From NCBI RefSeq assembly GCF_016082275.1, contig NZ_MOWM01000010.1, positions 1-64,000 on the forward strand: a stretch of 64,000 bases of DNA, given 5' to 3'. Shown here piece by piece: positions 55,564 to 64,000 of the stretch. The notes below the pieces were generated by a model. That model saw nothing but the letters and a program-made list of their open reading frames with translations. It was not told where the DNA came from and did no database searches. The translations under genes were made by a program, and so were the position numbers. Positions within the stretch are counted from its first letter, which is position 1. Each line of letters starts with the position of its first letter. Source of the stretch: Variovorax sp. E3. GTDB lineage: Bacteria > Pseudomonadota > Gammaproteobacteria > Burkholderiales > Burkholderiaceae_C.

Positions 55564-56540
55564 TCCTTGATGTTTGCGAATTGCACGATGTTGCGGTACT
55601 TGGCGGTTTCGGCGCTCAGGAAGCGCTCGATGTCCAACGGCGCCAGTGGGACGACCGAGCTGGTCGCCTCCATCTTGCGGCGAAAGTCGGGTGATTGCAG
55701 CGTTTCGTCCAGCGCTTTTCTCAGGCGCGCCACCACGGGCTCGGGCAGCTTCGCCGGGCCCATCAGCGCGAACCAGACGCCGATGTCGATGTTCTTCAGT
55801 GCCGGCGTCTCGCCCAGCGCGGGCAGGTCCGGCGTGATGGCCGAGCGCTTGGCCTCGGTGGTGCCCAGCGCCACCATCTTGCCGCTGCGGATGTAGGGCA
55901 GCGCGCTCGACAGCACGAACACGCCGAAGTCGATGTTGCCGCCGAGCAGGTCGTTGGTCAGCGGCGCCACGCCGCGGTAGGGCACGTGTGTCATGGCCAC
56001 GCCTGCCTGCTGCTTGACCATCTCGCCGGCCAGGTGCAGCGAAGTGCCGACGCCCGAGCTGCCGTAGCTGTACTTGCCGGGGTTCTTTTTCAGCAGCGCG
56101 AGGAATTCGCTCGCGTTCTTCACACCCGCCGCCGGCGCCGCCACCAGCACCAGCGGCTGCGAGGCAACCAGGCCGATCGGCGTGAAGTCTTTCTGCTCGT
56201 AGCGCACGTTGGCGTTCACCAGCCGGTTGATGGCGATCTCGTTGTTCGCGCCCACCAGCAAGGTGTAGCCGTCGGGTGCGGCATTGGCCACCTTCTGCGC
56301 GCCGATGGCGCCGCCGGCGCCGCCCACGTTGTCGACGATCACGGGCACGCCCAGGCGGTGCGACAGCTCCACGCCCAATGCGCGCCCGGTCAGGTCGGTC
56401 GAGCCGCCGGGCGGGTAGCCGACCACCAGCGTGATGGGCTTGCCGGGATAGGTATCGGCATGGGCCGGCGCACCGGCCGATGCAGCCAGGGCGCAGAGGC
56501 ACCAGACCAGGCGACGGGAGAAAGGGCGGGGAAGATGCAT
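55560..56540 (-). CDS. Bug/TctC family periplasmic receptor
   Basis: A 326-residue receptor. Signal peptide ending near GAPAHADT, then YPGKPITLVVGYPPGGSTDLTGRALGVELS, VIVDNVGGAGGAIGAQKVANAAPDGYTLL and HVPYRGVAPLTNDLLGGNIDFGVF. Translationally coupled to the AstE-like deacylase, which suggests an N-acyl amino acid as ligand; inference only. The upstream gene is a LysR regulator in the same direction, about 100 bases away. Confidence 0.93.
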   Translation of the reverse strand: MHLPRPFSRRLVWCLCALAASAGAPAHADTYPGKPITLVVGYPPGGSTDLTGRALGVELSHRLGVPVIVDNVGGAGGAIGAQKVANAAPDGYTLLVGANNEIAINRLVNANVRYEQKDFTPIGLVASQPLVLVAAPAAGVKNASEFLALLKKNPGKYSYGSSGVGTSLHLAGEMVKQQAGVAMTHVPYRGVAPLTNDLLGGNIDFGVFVLSSALPYIRSGKMVALGTTEAKRSAITPDLPALGETPALKNIDIGVWFALMGPAKLPEPVVARLRKALDETLQSPDFRRKMEATSSVVPLAPLDIERFLSAETAKYRNIVQFANIKE

Positions 56541-56639
56541 CGCGGCCTCGGCGTTGTAGAAAGAATCCGCGAATTCTGCGAACCACTCTTTCCTTTCGCG
56601 GTGCCATCACGGCACCACCCCGTGCCGATTCGGTTCAGC

Positions 56640-57533
56640 TCACTGCGCCGCCATGGCGCGCCATACCGCTTCGGCCAAGGTGCCCAGGCGACGCTTGGGC
56701 CGGTAAAGGCGCACTTCGAAGCGCACCTCCATGCGCCGCCCGCCCGTGGGCACCAGCAGGCCGGCCTTGCAGTCGGCCTGCACCATCGACCACGGCAGCC
56801 AGGCCACGCCGAGGCCGCGCAGCACGTACGCATAGAGCGCGTCGGCCGAGTCGCATTCGATGTGGCGCCTCAGGCGTGGCGCGTGCGGGTTGTGGGTCAG
56901 CAGGTCTTCCACCAGCCGGCCCATGGCCAGCGTGCGCACATACGAGAGAAAGGGCACCTCGCCGGGGCCGTCGAAGCTGTGCGTCGGCAGGCCCTGCGCA
57001 TCGGCGCGCGACACCGGCACCAGCTTGTCCGACGCCACCGTGACGTGCGCGAACTGCCGGCCGTCGAGCCGGAAGGTGAGCGCGGAGTGGTGAAAGATCA
57101 GCGAGAAGTCGACCTCGTTGTGTTCCAGCATGCGCACCGTCTCGGCCAACGCGCCGGTCAGCACGCGCACCTCGCCGCCGCGCAGCACCGGCTGCAGCCT
57201 GACCAACCAGTCGGCCATCACTGTTCGCGCGAGCGTGCGGCCCGTGACCAGCGTCACCGTGCGGGCCTCGCGGCCGGCCACCGTGTGCATTTCCTCGCGG
57301 GCGCTGTCGACGCCGCGCACCATCTGGGTGGCGTTTTCCAGGAAGCTCTCGCCGGCCGGCGTGAGCGCCACCGGCGCGCTGCCGCGCTCGATGAGCGGCG
57401 TGCCGGCCCATGACTCGAGCGCGCGGATGCGGCGTCCGAAGGCCGGGTGCGTCACGTGCCGCAGTTCGGCGGCGCGCGTGAAGCTGCGCGTCTGCGCCAG
57501 CACGATGAAGTCTTCCATCCACTTGAGTTGCAT
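56640..57533 (-). CDS. LysR family transcriptional regulator
   Basis: A 297-residue LTTR. N-terminal helix-turn-helix MQLKWMEDFIVLAQTRSFTRAAELRHVTHPAFGRRIRALESWAGTPLIERG; periplasmic-binding-protein-like effector domain follows, with VTLVTGRTLARTVMADWL and DSADALYAYVLRGLGVAWLPWSMV. Same strand and directly upstream of the Bug receptor/deacylase pair, and directly downstream of a second LysR gene. Unusually, an LTTR in line with its putative targets rather than divergent. Confidence 0.92.
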   Translation of the reverse strand: MQLKWMEDFIVLAQTRSFTRAAELRHVTHPAFGRRIRALESWAGTPLIERGSAPVALTPAGESFLENATQMVRGVDSAREEMHTVAGREARTVTLVTGRTLARTVMADWLVRLQPVLRGGEVRVLTGALAETVRMLEHNEVDFSLIFHHSALTFRLDGRQFAHVTVASDKLVPVSRADAQGLPTHSFDGPGEVPFLSYVRTLAMGRLVEDLLTHNPHAPRLRRHIECDSADALYAYVLRGLGVAWLPWSMVQADCKAGLLVPTGGRRMEVRFEVRLYRPKRRLGTLAEAVWRAMAAQ

Positions 57534-57547
57534 GGTGCGAAATGGGG

Positions 57548-58518
57548 TCAGCGGTCGGTCGGATGCGCGCGTGGCGCGGGGTCCTTCGGCGCGTGCGCCG
57601 CCGGGAGGGCGCGGGTTTCACGTCGGTCTTCATGGCTGACGCTTGCAACTCGTCCAGGAATCGGCGAGCCGCGACCGACAGCGTCGCCTTCTGTCGCCGG
57701 ATCACGTGGATGCGATGCACCCTGGCACCGACATCGGCAATGGCGCAGGCCTTGAGCCCCCATTCCTGCGCGATGCGGGCCGCGTAGCCGGGCACCACGA
57801 CCACGCCCGCGCCGGCACGCACGAGCCCCAGCGCGGCGGTGAGGGTGCCGACCTCGATGGCGCTGGGCAGCGCGATGCCCTGGCGCGCCACGATGTCGTC
57901 GATGGTGCGCCGCACGGTGTAGACGTTGCGCAGGCTGATGTGCTCCCAGCGCGCGAGTTCCTTCCAGCGGACCTTCTTCCTGACTGCCAGGGGGTGCTCC
58001 GGCCGGACCACGGCGAACATCGACTCCTCGAACGCGACCTGCGTGTCGGTGCCGGCGATCTCGTGGTCGAGCGCGCCGAGTCCGAAGTCGACCCGCCCGG
58101 CCAGGACGCTCGCGACCGTCTCGTCGGTCGAGAGTTCATGAAGGTCGAACTGCACGCCGGGGTAGCGCTCGCGGTAGTCGGCGATCACCGGGGCCAGGAG
58201 GCCATAGACCATCATCGGCGACGCCGCGATGCCGACCCGCCCGCGTTGCAGGTCCGCGAGCTCGGCCACGCTGCGCGCCGCCGAGCGCATGGTCGCGATG
58301 ATTTCCACGGCGAAGGGGTGGAACTCCAGGGCCTGCGCGTTGGGCTGCACGCGCCGCGTGGTCCGCTCGAACAGCGTGAACCCCAGCTGCGCCTCGAGCT
58401 CGGCGACCACCTTGCTCACGGCCGATTGCGTCATGTGGCGCTGGGTGGCCGTGGCGGTGAAGCTGCGCGTGTCGCACAGCGCCAGGAACACCTCAAGCTG
58501 CCGGATGGTGACATTCAT
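57548..58518 (-). CDS. LysR family transcriptional regulator (probable frameshift at C-terminus)
   Basis: LTTR with helix-turn-helix NVTIRQLEVFLALCDTRSFTATATQRHMTQSAVSKVVAELEAQLGFTLFER and an effector domain (GRVGIAASPMMVYGLLAPVIADYRERYPGVQFDLHELST, then GLVRAGAGVVVVPGYAA). As written, the frame has no stop and runs antisense-like through the next LysR gene. One added base near 57610, just after the normal LTTR end (ARRFLDELQASAMKTDVKP), brings a stop at 57548, giving about 323 residues. It is divergent from the crotonase-Bug-CoA transferase operon, its likely target. Confidence 0.85.
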
Positions 58519-58535
58519 TCCAATGCGGACTTGGT

Positions 58536-58547
58536 TTATTCGAATAA
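58536..58547. promoter_or_regulatory. Candidate LysR box
   Basis: TTATTC-GAATAA, a perfect 12-base palindrome in the 96-base spacer between the divergent LysR gene and the crotonase gene. The T-N(11)-A theme with dyad symmetry around it fits an LTTR recognition site. Confidence 0.45.
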
Positions 58548-58614
58548 TTCCATTGTTGCATCAATGACCGCTACCTACCATCGGGCGCAATCTCATCACC
58601 GACCTCTTTGCGCC

Positions 58615-59394
58615 ATGGAAATTTCCGCTGAATCCCGTCCTTGCTGCCATGTCGAAGTCGACGCCGAAGGCGTCGCGAGCGTGCAGTTCGACAACGGCCG
58701 CCTCAACCTGCTGACCGCCGAGGCCGCCGCCATCTACACCGAGACATTGCACGAACTGCAGTGGCGCGAGGACGTTCGCCTGATGGTCCTGCGCGGGCGC
58801 CCCACGGCCTTCGTGGGCGGGGCCGACATCAAGTTTCTCAAGGACGCGACGCACCGCGACATCGACGCCTACATCAAGGGCGTGTTCGCGCTGTGCGAGC
58901 AACTTCGCGCCTTGCCGTTCCCCACCATGTCCGTGGTCTCGGGCTACTGCCTGGGCGCCGGCATGGAGGTCGCGACCGTGTGCGACCTGAAGATCGCCGC
59001 GAAGGACGCGCGCTTCGGCATGCCCGAGGTGAAGCTCGGCGTGCCCTCGGTCATCCATGGCGCGCTGTTGCCGGGCCTGATCGGCTGGGGCCGCACGCGC
59101 GACCTGTTGCTGTCGGGCCGGATGATCGATGCAGGCACAGCCTGCGACTGGGGCCTCGTCACGGCGGTGGCGCCCGGCGAGTCGCTGGAAGAAGAAGTCC
59201 GGAGGTGGCGCCACGAGCTGCTGTCGGGCGCGCCCCAGGCCCTGCGCAACCAGAAGGCGCTGATCCGCAGCTGGGAACGGATGCCCACGCAGGACGCCAT
59301 TGCCGTCGGCGTCGAGGCGCTGGTGCGGGCCTATGACACGAGCGAACCGAAGGACTACATCGAGGCCTTCCTGCGCGCCAGAAAGCGCGGTTGA
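58615..59394 (+). CDS. Enoyl-CoA hydratase/isomerase family protein
   Basis: A 259-residue crotonase. First oxyanion region LMVLRGRPTAFVGGADIKFL, second SGYCLGAGMEVATVCDLKIAA, catalytic Glu in FGMPEVKLGVPSVIHGALLPGLIG. The pattern SVIHGALLP and the internal length match hydratases of short acyl-CoA catabolism. ATG at 58615. First gene of an operon with a Bug receptor and a CoA transferase, under a divergent LysR regulator. Confidence 0.93.
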   Translation: MEISAESRPCCHVEVDAEGVASVQFDNGRLNLLTAEAAAIYTETLHELQWREDVRLMVLRGRPTAFVGGADIKFLKDATHRDIDAYIKGVFALCEQLRALPFPTMSVVSGYCLGAGMEVATVCDLKIAAKDARFGMPEVKLGVPSVIHGALLPGLIGWGRTRDLLLSGRMIDAGTACDWGLVTAVAPGESLEEEVRRWRHELLSGAPQALRNQKALIRSWERMPTQDAIAVGVEALVRAYDTSEPKDYIEAFLRARKRG

Positions 59395-59420
59395 ACGCAC
59401 ACGCAAGGAGACAGGAAACC

Positions 59421-60395
59421 ATGACGCCGATCTCGAAATTCGCGCGCGCCGTATCCCTGGCGCTGACGCTGGCCTCGGGGCTCTGCGCAGCCGCCGCGTC
59501 CCCTTACCCCGACCACGCCGTGACGCTGGTGGTGCCGTTCGCCGCCGGCGGCATGACCGACGTGCTGGCCCGCCAGCTTGCGCGCAAGATGCAGGAGGAA
59601 CTGAAGCAGCCCGCGGTGGTGGACAACCGCGTGGGTGCGGGCGGCATCATCGGCGCCGAGCGGGTCGCCAAGTCGCGCCCTGACGGGCACACGCTGCTCA
59701 TCACCACGACGGCGCACGTCGTCAATCCGGCCATCACGAAGCAACTGCCCTACGACACCGAAAAGGACTTCGTGCCGGTGGCCCTGCTGGCGCGCACGCC
59801 CAACGTGCTGGTGGTCCATCCCTCGGTGCCCGCGAAGAACCTGCAGGAGCTGATTGCGTTCGCGAAGAAGAGCGGCGGCGTGTCCTACGGCTCGTCGGGC
59901 ACCGGCGGCACGACGCACCTGTCCGGGGAACTGCTGGCGGCCCGGACCGGGGCGCCGTTCCTGCATGTGCCCTACAAGGGCACGGCGCTGGCGGTGAACG
60001 ACGTGCTGGGCGGGCAGATCCAGGCGGCCTTCGTCGACGCGCTCACCGCGGTGAAGTATGTCGAGAGCCAGAAGCTGCGCGCCATCGGCGTATCGACCGC
60101 GCAGCGCAACCCGTCGTTGCCCGATGTGCCCACCATTGCCGAGCAGGGCGTGCCCGGCTATGAGACGGAGATCTGGATCGGCCTGTACGCGCCGCGCGGC
60201 ACGCCGAGCGCGATCGTGCAGCAGCTCAACCGCATTGCCGTCGGTGCCATGGGCGAGCCTGCGTTCAAGGAGATGCTGGCGCGCCAGGGCACGGCGCCCG
60301 GCACGATGGATGCGACGGCCTTCGAGGCCTACGTGAAGCGCGAGATCGCCAAGTGGCAGGCCATCGTGCGCGATGCGCGCATCGAGCCGCAATGA
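59421..60395 (+). CDS. Bug/TctC family periplasmic receptor
   Basis: A 324-residue receptor with signal peptide (SLALTLASGLCAAAASP) and YPDHAVTLVVPFAAGGMTDVLARQLARKM, VVDNRVGAGGIIGAERVAKSRPDGHTLL, HVPYKGTALAVNDVLGGQIQAAFVDALTAV, LPDVPTIAEQGVPGYE. The stop overlaps the CoA-transferase start (ATGA). It likely binds the carboxylic acid that the CoA transferase activates. Confidence 0.94.
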   Translation: MTPISKFARAVSLALTLASGLCAAAASPYPDHAVTLVVPFAAGGMTDVLARQLARKMQEELKQPAVVDNRVGAGGIIGAERVAKSRPDGHTLLITTTAHVVNPAITKQLPYDTEKDFVPVALLARTPNVLVVHPSVPAKNLQELIAFAKKSGGVSYGSSGTGGTTHLSGELLAARTGAPFLHVPYKGTALAVNDVLGGQIQAAFVDALTAVKYVESQKLRAIGVSTAQRNPSLPDVPTIAEQGVPGYETEIWIGLYAPRGTPSAIVQQLNRIAVGAMGEPAFKEMLARQGTAPGTMDATAFEAYVKREIAKWQAIVRDARIEPQ

Positions 60396-61597
60396 ACGGG
60401 AACGGCGTGAAGACGGCGCTTCCCCTGGCGGGCGTGCGCATCCTCGACCTCACGAGCGTCATCATGGGGCCCTATGCCACGCAGATGCTGGCGGAGTACG
60501 GGGCCGACGTCATCAAGGTCGAGCCGCCCGAGGGCGACATCATGCGCGGCATGGGGCCGGTGCGCGAGGAGGGCATGGGCCCGGTCTTCCTCAACCTCAA
60601 CCGCGGCAAGCGCAGCTTGTGCCTGGACCTGAAGGCACCGGGCGCGGGCGAGGTGCTGTTGCGCGCGGTGGGCACGGCCGACGTGTTCATCACCAACATG
60701 CGCCAGGGCGCGCTCGCGCGCCTCGGGCTGGGCTGGGAAGACCTGAAGCGCCACCACCCGACGCTGATCTACGTCTTTCTGTCGGGCTTCGCGCAGGACG
60801 GACCCTATGCGGGGCGCCCCGCGTACGACGACCTGATCCAGGGCATGGTGGGCCTTCCCGCGCTCGTGGCCAGCGCCGGAGACGGCGAGCCGCGGTACCT
60901 GCCGCTGAACATCGCCGACAAGACCATGGGCCTGTTCGCCGCGCAGACCGTGCTGGCCGCGCTGCTGCAGCGCGACCGGAATGCCGCGCACGCGCAGGGG
61001 CAGTTCATCGAGGTGCCGATGTTCGAGACCATGGCCAACTTCGTGCTGCTGGACCACCTGGCCGGCGCAAGCTTCGAGCCGCCGCTCGGCCCGCCGGGCA
61101 ATCCGAGGCTGTTGTCGCGCTACCGCAAGCCCTATCGCACGCAAGACGGGTGGTTGAGCACGCTGCTCTACACCGACCGGCATTGGGAGAGCTTCCTGCG
61201 GCTGGTGGGGCAGGAGGCACTGTGGCACGGCGACTCGCGCTTTCGCACCATGGCCAGCCGCACGCAGCACATCGACGCGGTGTATGCGTTCGTGGAGCAG
61301 CGCATCGCGCGGCAACCGACGGCGCATTGGCTGGCGGTATTGAAAGACGCCGACATTCCGGTGGCCCGCATTCCCGACGTCGACGCACTCATCCGCGAAC
61401 TGCGGGACAGCGGCCATGGCCCGGTGCGGGCGTATGCCGACGCGCGGGGCAACAGCTATATGGGCCTGGAGCCCGCCGCCCGCTGGCTGCATGCGCAGCC
61501 CGTCGCGGGACGGGCTGCGCCTCGTCTCGGCGAGCACACCGAAGAGATCCTGCGGGAGCTGTCGGCGAGCGAGGCGCACGCGGATTCGGCGTTCTGA
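60392..61597 (+). CDS. CaiB/BaiF family (class III) CoA transferase
   Basis: A 401-residue formyl-CoA-transferase-like enzyme. GVRILDLTSVIMGPYATQMLAEYGADVIKVEPPEGD is the CoA-binding start. The catalytic Asp is in FLSGFAQDGPYAGRPAYDDLIQGMVG, and EVPMFETMANFVLLDHLAG is the family E-x-x-M/L segment. It moves CoA from a donor acyl-CoA to a carboxylic acid. With the crotonase and receptor it forms an import-activate-hydrate route. Convergent with the histidine kinase gene. Confidence 0.94.
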   Translation: MNGNGVKTALPLAGVRILDLTSVIMGPYATQMLAEYGADVIKVEPPEGDIMRGMGPVREEGMGPVFLNLNRGKRSLCLDLKAPGAGEVLLRAVGTADVFITNMRQGALARLGLGWEDLKRHHPTLIYVFLSGFAQDGPYAGRPAYDDLIQGMVGLPALVASAGDGEPRYLPLNIADKTMGLFAAQTVLAALLQRDRNAAHAQGQFIEVPMFETMANFVLLDHLAGASFEPPLGPPGNPRLLSRYRKPYRTQDGWLSTLLYTDRHWESFLRLVGQEALWHGDSRFRTMASRTQHIDAVYAFVEQRIARQPTAHWLAVLKDADIPVARIPDVDALIRELRDSGHGPVRAYADARGNSYMGLEPAARWLHAQPVAGRAAPRLGEHTEEILRELSASEAHADSAF

Positions 61598-61619
61598 ATC
61601 CGCGAGACGAGTTCGGTCG

Positions 61620-62801
61620 CTACGCTGTCAACTTGTCTTCACGCGGCAAGCGGATCCGGATCTCCGTCCCGCCGCCCACTCGCGCCGCCACCTCCGCATG
61701 CCCGCCATGCGCCTTGCAGATCGCCTGCACGACGGACAGCCCCAGCCCGGTCCCCCCGGCATGGCGAGAGCGGGACCATTCGCCGCGCCAGAAGCGCTCG
61801 AAGAAGCGCGCCAGGTCTTCGCCTTGCGCGTTCTTGCCGAGGTCTGAAACGATCAGTTCGATGGCGGATGCATCCGCGCGGCAATCGACCTCCACGACGC
61901 CGCCATCGCTCGCATAGCGAATGGCGTTGTCGATGAGCGCCGAAACCGCCTGGCCCAGCCTGCCCCTGTCGGCACGCATCGTCTCTTCGGCGCCGACATG
62001 ATTGACCGCCACCAGCCCACGCTCCTGCAGAAAAGGCCGTGCCCACGAGATGCGTTCATCGACGAAATCGTGCACATTGAACTGCGTGATCTCCAGCCGC
62101 AGCCGGCCACCTTGCGCGAGCGACAGCACCTGCAGGTCGCCGATGATCCGGTGGATCTGCCCGAGCTGGTCGAGCACCGTCCGGATCTGCTTTTCCTCGA
62201 ACGGAAACACCTCGTCGACGATGCCCTGCAATCGCCCGATGGCCGCCGTGAGCGGCGTGCGCAGCTCATGGGCAATGGCGGCACTGGAGTCTTGCAACTC
62301 CCGGTCGTAGGCTTCCAGCCGCTGCGCCATCGTGTTGAAGTGATTGGCCAGGCGCTGCAGTTCGGCGGGCGCCGAATCGATCACCGGCGCGCGCGTGGAG
62401 AAGTGGCCCTTGGACACGGACTCCGCCGCGGCGGCGACATCCAGAACGGGGCGCACGATGCGGCGCGCCAGGAAGAGCGCGAACAGCACGACAAAAGGAA
62501 CGATGGCCAGGCTCAGCAGCGCCTGCACCAGCAGGTCATCGGATTCCGATGGCATGACGAAGCGATCGCCGTACTGCCCGTAGATCTCCCTCAGGCGCCT
62601 GGCGTTTTCCTCGGTAGGCGGAGCGCCCTCGAGCTCCCTGAGCTCGGCGGAAATGGCGCTCGGCAACTGGGCATCGACCTTGTCGTCCCAGTAGCTGTAG
62701 CGAAGCCACATGCCCGCCTGCACGGCCGCCGTCGCGGCGATGGCCAGGGCGACCATGCGCCAGGTAAGCCACGCCCAGAGGGACCGCCGGGGCGAGGTCA
62801 T
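61620..62801 (-). CDS. Sensor histidine kinase (HAMP-containing)
   Basis: A 393-residue membrane sensor. First transmembrane helix near WLTWRMVALAIAATAAVQAG, a short periplasmic domain, second helix LLSLAIVPFVVLFALFLARRIV and HAMP (VRPVLDVAAAAESVSKGHFSTRAP). Then HisKA with phospho-His in SSAAIAHELRTPLTAAIG, and HATPase_c with N-box QAVSALIDNAIRYASDGG, G1 variant SDLGKNAQGEDLARFFERFWRG and G2 GGTGLGLSVVQAICKAHGG. The start overlaps the response regulator stop by four bases. Stimulus unknown. Confidence 0.94.
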   Translation of the reverse strand: MTSPRRSLWAWLTWRMVALAIAATAAVQAGMWLRYSYWDDKVDAQLPSAISAELRELEGAPPTEENARRLREIYGQYGDRFVMPSESDDLLVQALLSLAIVPFVVLFALFLARRIVRPVLDVAAAAESVSKGHFSTRAPVIDSAPAELQRLANHFNTMAQRLEAYDRELQDSSAAIAHELRTPLTAAIGRLQGIVDEVFPFEEKQIRTVLDQLGQIHRIIGDLQVLSLAQGGRLRLEITQFNVHDFVDERISWARPFLQERGLVAVNHVGAEETMRADRGRLGQAVSALIDNAIRYASDGGVVEVDCRADASAIELIVSDLGKNAQGEDLARFFERFWRGEWSRSRHAGGTGLGLSVVQAICKAHGGHAEVAARVGGGTEIRIRLPREDKLTA

Positions 62802-63493
62802 CCAGCCTGGCCCAGCCGATAGCCCACGCCGCGCACCGCCAGCGGCACGCCCTGAACGCCTTGCTCCTCGAGCTTCCTGCGCAGGTTGTGGACGTGCGTA
62901 TCGACGACGCGCTCGAGCGCGCCGCTCTCGGGCAGGCAGGCCTCCAGCAGCTCGGCGCGGCTGAAGGCCTTGCGCGGATGGCGCATCAAGGTCGCCAGGA
63001 GCTTGAACTCCGTGATGGTCAGGTCGAGCGGCCTGGCATTCCCGGCGACATGCGCGGCAACCGCTTCGAGATCGATCTCGAGGGCGCCGCAAGCCAGCCG
63101 GGCTTGCGCTTGGCGTTGCTGCGCACCGCGCGAGCGCTTCAGGATGACCTGCACGCGTGCCACCACCTCCTTGGGGTTGAAGGGCTTGACCACGTAGTCG
63201 TCCGCGCCGTAGAGCAGCGCGCCCACTTTCTCGACCTCGCCGTCGACGGCCGTGACCATGATGACGGGAACATCACCCGCCCGCCGCATCGCGGCCAGGA
63301 GCTCCCGGCCGCTGACTTGCGGCAGCATGTAGTCGAGCAGCACGAGGTCGGGCTGCCACTGCGCGAACATCTGCATGGCCTTTCCGCCGTCGTGGCACAG
63401 CGCCGTGAGAAAGCCGTCGCGCTGCAGGTAGGCGGCCAGCACGTCGGCAATCTGGGGATCGTCCTCGACGATCAGAATGCGCTCGTTGGCCAT
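62798..63493 (-). CDS. OmpR family response regulator
   Basis: A 231-residue regulator. Receiver domain with acidic pair (RILIVEDDPQIADVL), phospho-acceptor Asp in PDLVLLDYMLPQVSG and Lys in DDYVVKPFNPKEVVARV. C-terminal winged helix LDLTITEFKLLATLMRHPRKAFSRAELLEACLPESGALERVVDTHVHNLRRKLEEQG. Translated ahead of the kinase in one operon. A direct repeat typical of OmpR-type sites lies about 170 bases upstream. Confidence 0.95.
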   Translation of the reverse strand: MANERILIVEDDPQIADVLAAYLQRDGFLTALCHDGGKAMQMFAQWQPDLVLLDYMLPQVSGRELLAAMRRAGDVPVIMVTAVDGEVEKVGALLYGADDYVVKPFNPKEVVARVQVILKRSRGAQQRQAQARLACGALEIDLEAVAAHVAGNARPLDLTITEFKLLATLMRHPRKAFSRAELLEACLPESGALERVVDTHVHNLRRKLEEQGVQGVPLAVRGVGYRLGQAG

Positions 63494-63654
63494 GGAATCT
63501 GCGATCTTCGGTTGGGAGTGGGGGGTGAATGCGCCTTCAGCAGGCGCTGGCCATCACGGCATTATCCGGCGCCCACTTGCGGGGGGGTTTTGGCCTGTCC
63601 TTGCGTCGGCGGCATGCGATTTTTTCGCCATCATGCGAAGAACGAGACTGCGTT

Positions 63655-63676
63655 TGATCAAGATCTGATCAAGATT
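63655..63676. promoter_or_regulatory. Direct repeat, candidate OmpR-type box
   Basis: TGATCAAGATC-TGATCAAGATT: two 11-base units in tandem, identical except for the last base. One-turn spacing is typical of OmpR-family sites. It lies between the response-regulator operon and the partial plus-strand frame at the right edge. Confidence 0.5.
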
Positions 63677-63777
63677 TCTGGCGGGGGCGGAGCAGGGCGG
63701 ATGTTGGCGCGATTCTTCAGCGAATCCACACAAACGCTGCATCGCGTCTCCATGGGGCCGCGGGAGCATCGGGCGCC

Positions 63778-64000
63778 ATGCCTGTCAACGCCAAGAGCGG
63801 ACGCCATCGTCCGCGTGCCATCCCCGCCATTTCCGCCATGACCGCCGAAACGCTGCCGATGCTGGCGATGCTCTGCGCCGTCGCGCTGTGGCTCGCCTAC
63901 TGGTTCGGACCGCACGGGGTCGATACATCCGCCGCGAAGGGGTGCTTTCGCCGAGCTTTCGCGCACCGTCACATGTATGTCTGCGGCTGCGCTCGCGAGG
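63778..64000 (+). CDS. Possible membrane protein start, cut by window edge
   Basis: An open frame from ATG at 63778 running off the right edge. It contains one hydrophobic segment (LPMLAMLCAVALWLAYWFG) after a basic N-terminus. If real it would be divergent from the two-component operon and may be its target. Codon use is genome-like, but the part after the hydrophobic segment looks odd (Cys/His/Arg-rich), so a frameshift or a chance frame is possible. Confidence 0.3.
   Translation, partial: MPVNAKSGRHRPRAIPAISAMTAETLPMLAMLCAVALWLAYWFGPHGVDTSAAKGCFRRAFAHRHMYVCGCARE

Noticed and set aside
56635-58518. 627-residue fusion of a LysR protein with a following domain
   Set aside because: The second half is an out-of-frame reading of the downstream LysR gene; a single lost base near 57610 explains the missing stop.

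Overview
The window is a stretch of a high-GC (roughly 65-70%) betaproteobacterial chromosome, most likely Comamonadaceae and most like Variovorax. The reasons are: five orphan Bug/TctC-type periplasmic receptors, the block thrS-infC-rpmI-rplT-pheS-pheT-ihfA-merR followed by tRNA-Pro, a Lys/Ala/Pro-rich histone-like protein, and Burkholderiales-type porin and RibH2. The species is an inference; no 16S gene is present.

Layout. 1-3.3 kb: housekeeping genes (amiC, tsaE, queG, an ArsC-like reductase, a glutathione S-transferase). 3.3-4.1 kb: a lone lumazine synthase behind an FMN riboswitch. 4.2-8.6 kb: a TonB-dependent siderophore receptor, a YcaQ-like winged-helix protein and a low-GC orphan gene with a possible PD-(D/E)xK nuclease signature. 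8.6-19.9 kb: a long minus-strand catabolic operon (isomerase, DUF993 aldolase-like protein, Gfo/Idh oxidoreductase, enolase-superfamily enzyme, ABC transporter, Bug receptor) controlled by a TetR protein, with a divergent thiamine-diphosphate enzyme. 20-26 kb: AraC-type regulators, the histone/SWIB protein, an EamA exporter, isocitrate lyase and small enzymes. 26.1-34.4 kb: the translation block, headed by what looks like a classical attenuator whose leader peptide is rich in both Thr and Phe codons. 34.9-45.1 kb: a second catabolic cluster (two Bug receptors, an unusual metallo-beta-lactamase-fold protein, two DUF1254 proteins, an NDP-forming acyl-CoA synthetase, a porin, a Crp/Fnr regulator). 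45.4-46.6 kb: D-Ala-D-Ala carboxypeptidase. 46.7-56.6 kb: nitronate monooxygenase, crotonase, a hot-dog protein, a GntR regulator with an ABC transporter and a PLP decarboxylase, an AstE-like deacylase and a Bug receptor. 56.6-61.6 kb: two LysR regulators with a crotonase-Bug receptor-CoA transferase operon. 61.6-63.5 kb: a two-component system.

Caution for every reader: at least fifteen positions, spread over fourteen genes, need one extra base to restore an obviously conserved protein. Essential or near-essential genes (dacA, ihfA) are affected. The pattern is far more like single-base deletion errors in the sequence or assembly than real gene decay, so I annotate these as genes and give the position of each break.

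The catabolic clusters share a logic: a periplasmic receptor or ABC importer, CoA-activating or CoA-transferring enzymes, crotonases, and a local regulator. Several of these regulators have a clear inverted repeat in the adjacent promoter. The substrates cannot be read from the sequence. No CRISPR array, insertion sequence, prophage or rRNA gene was seen.
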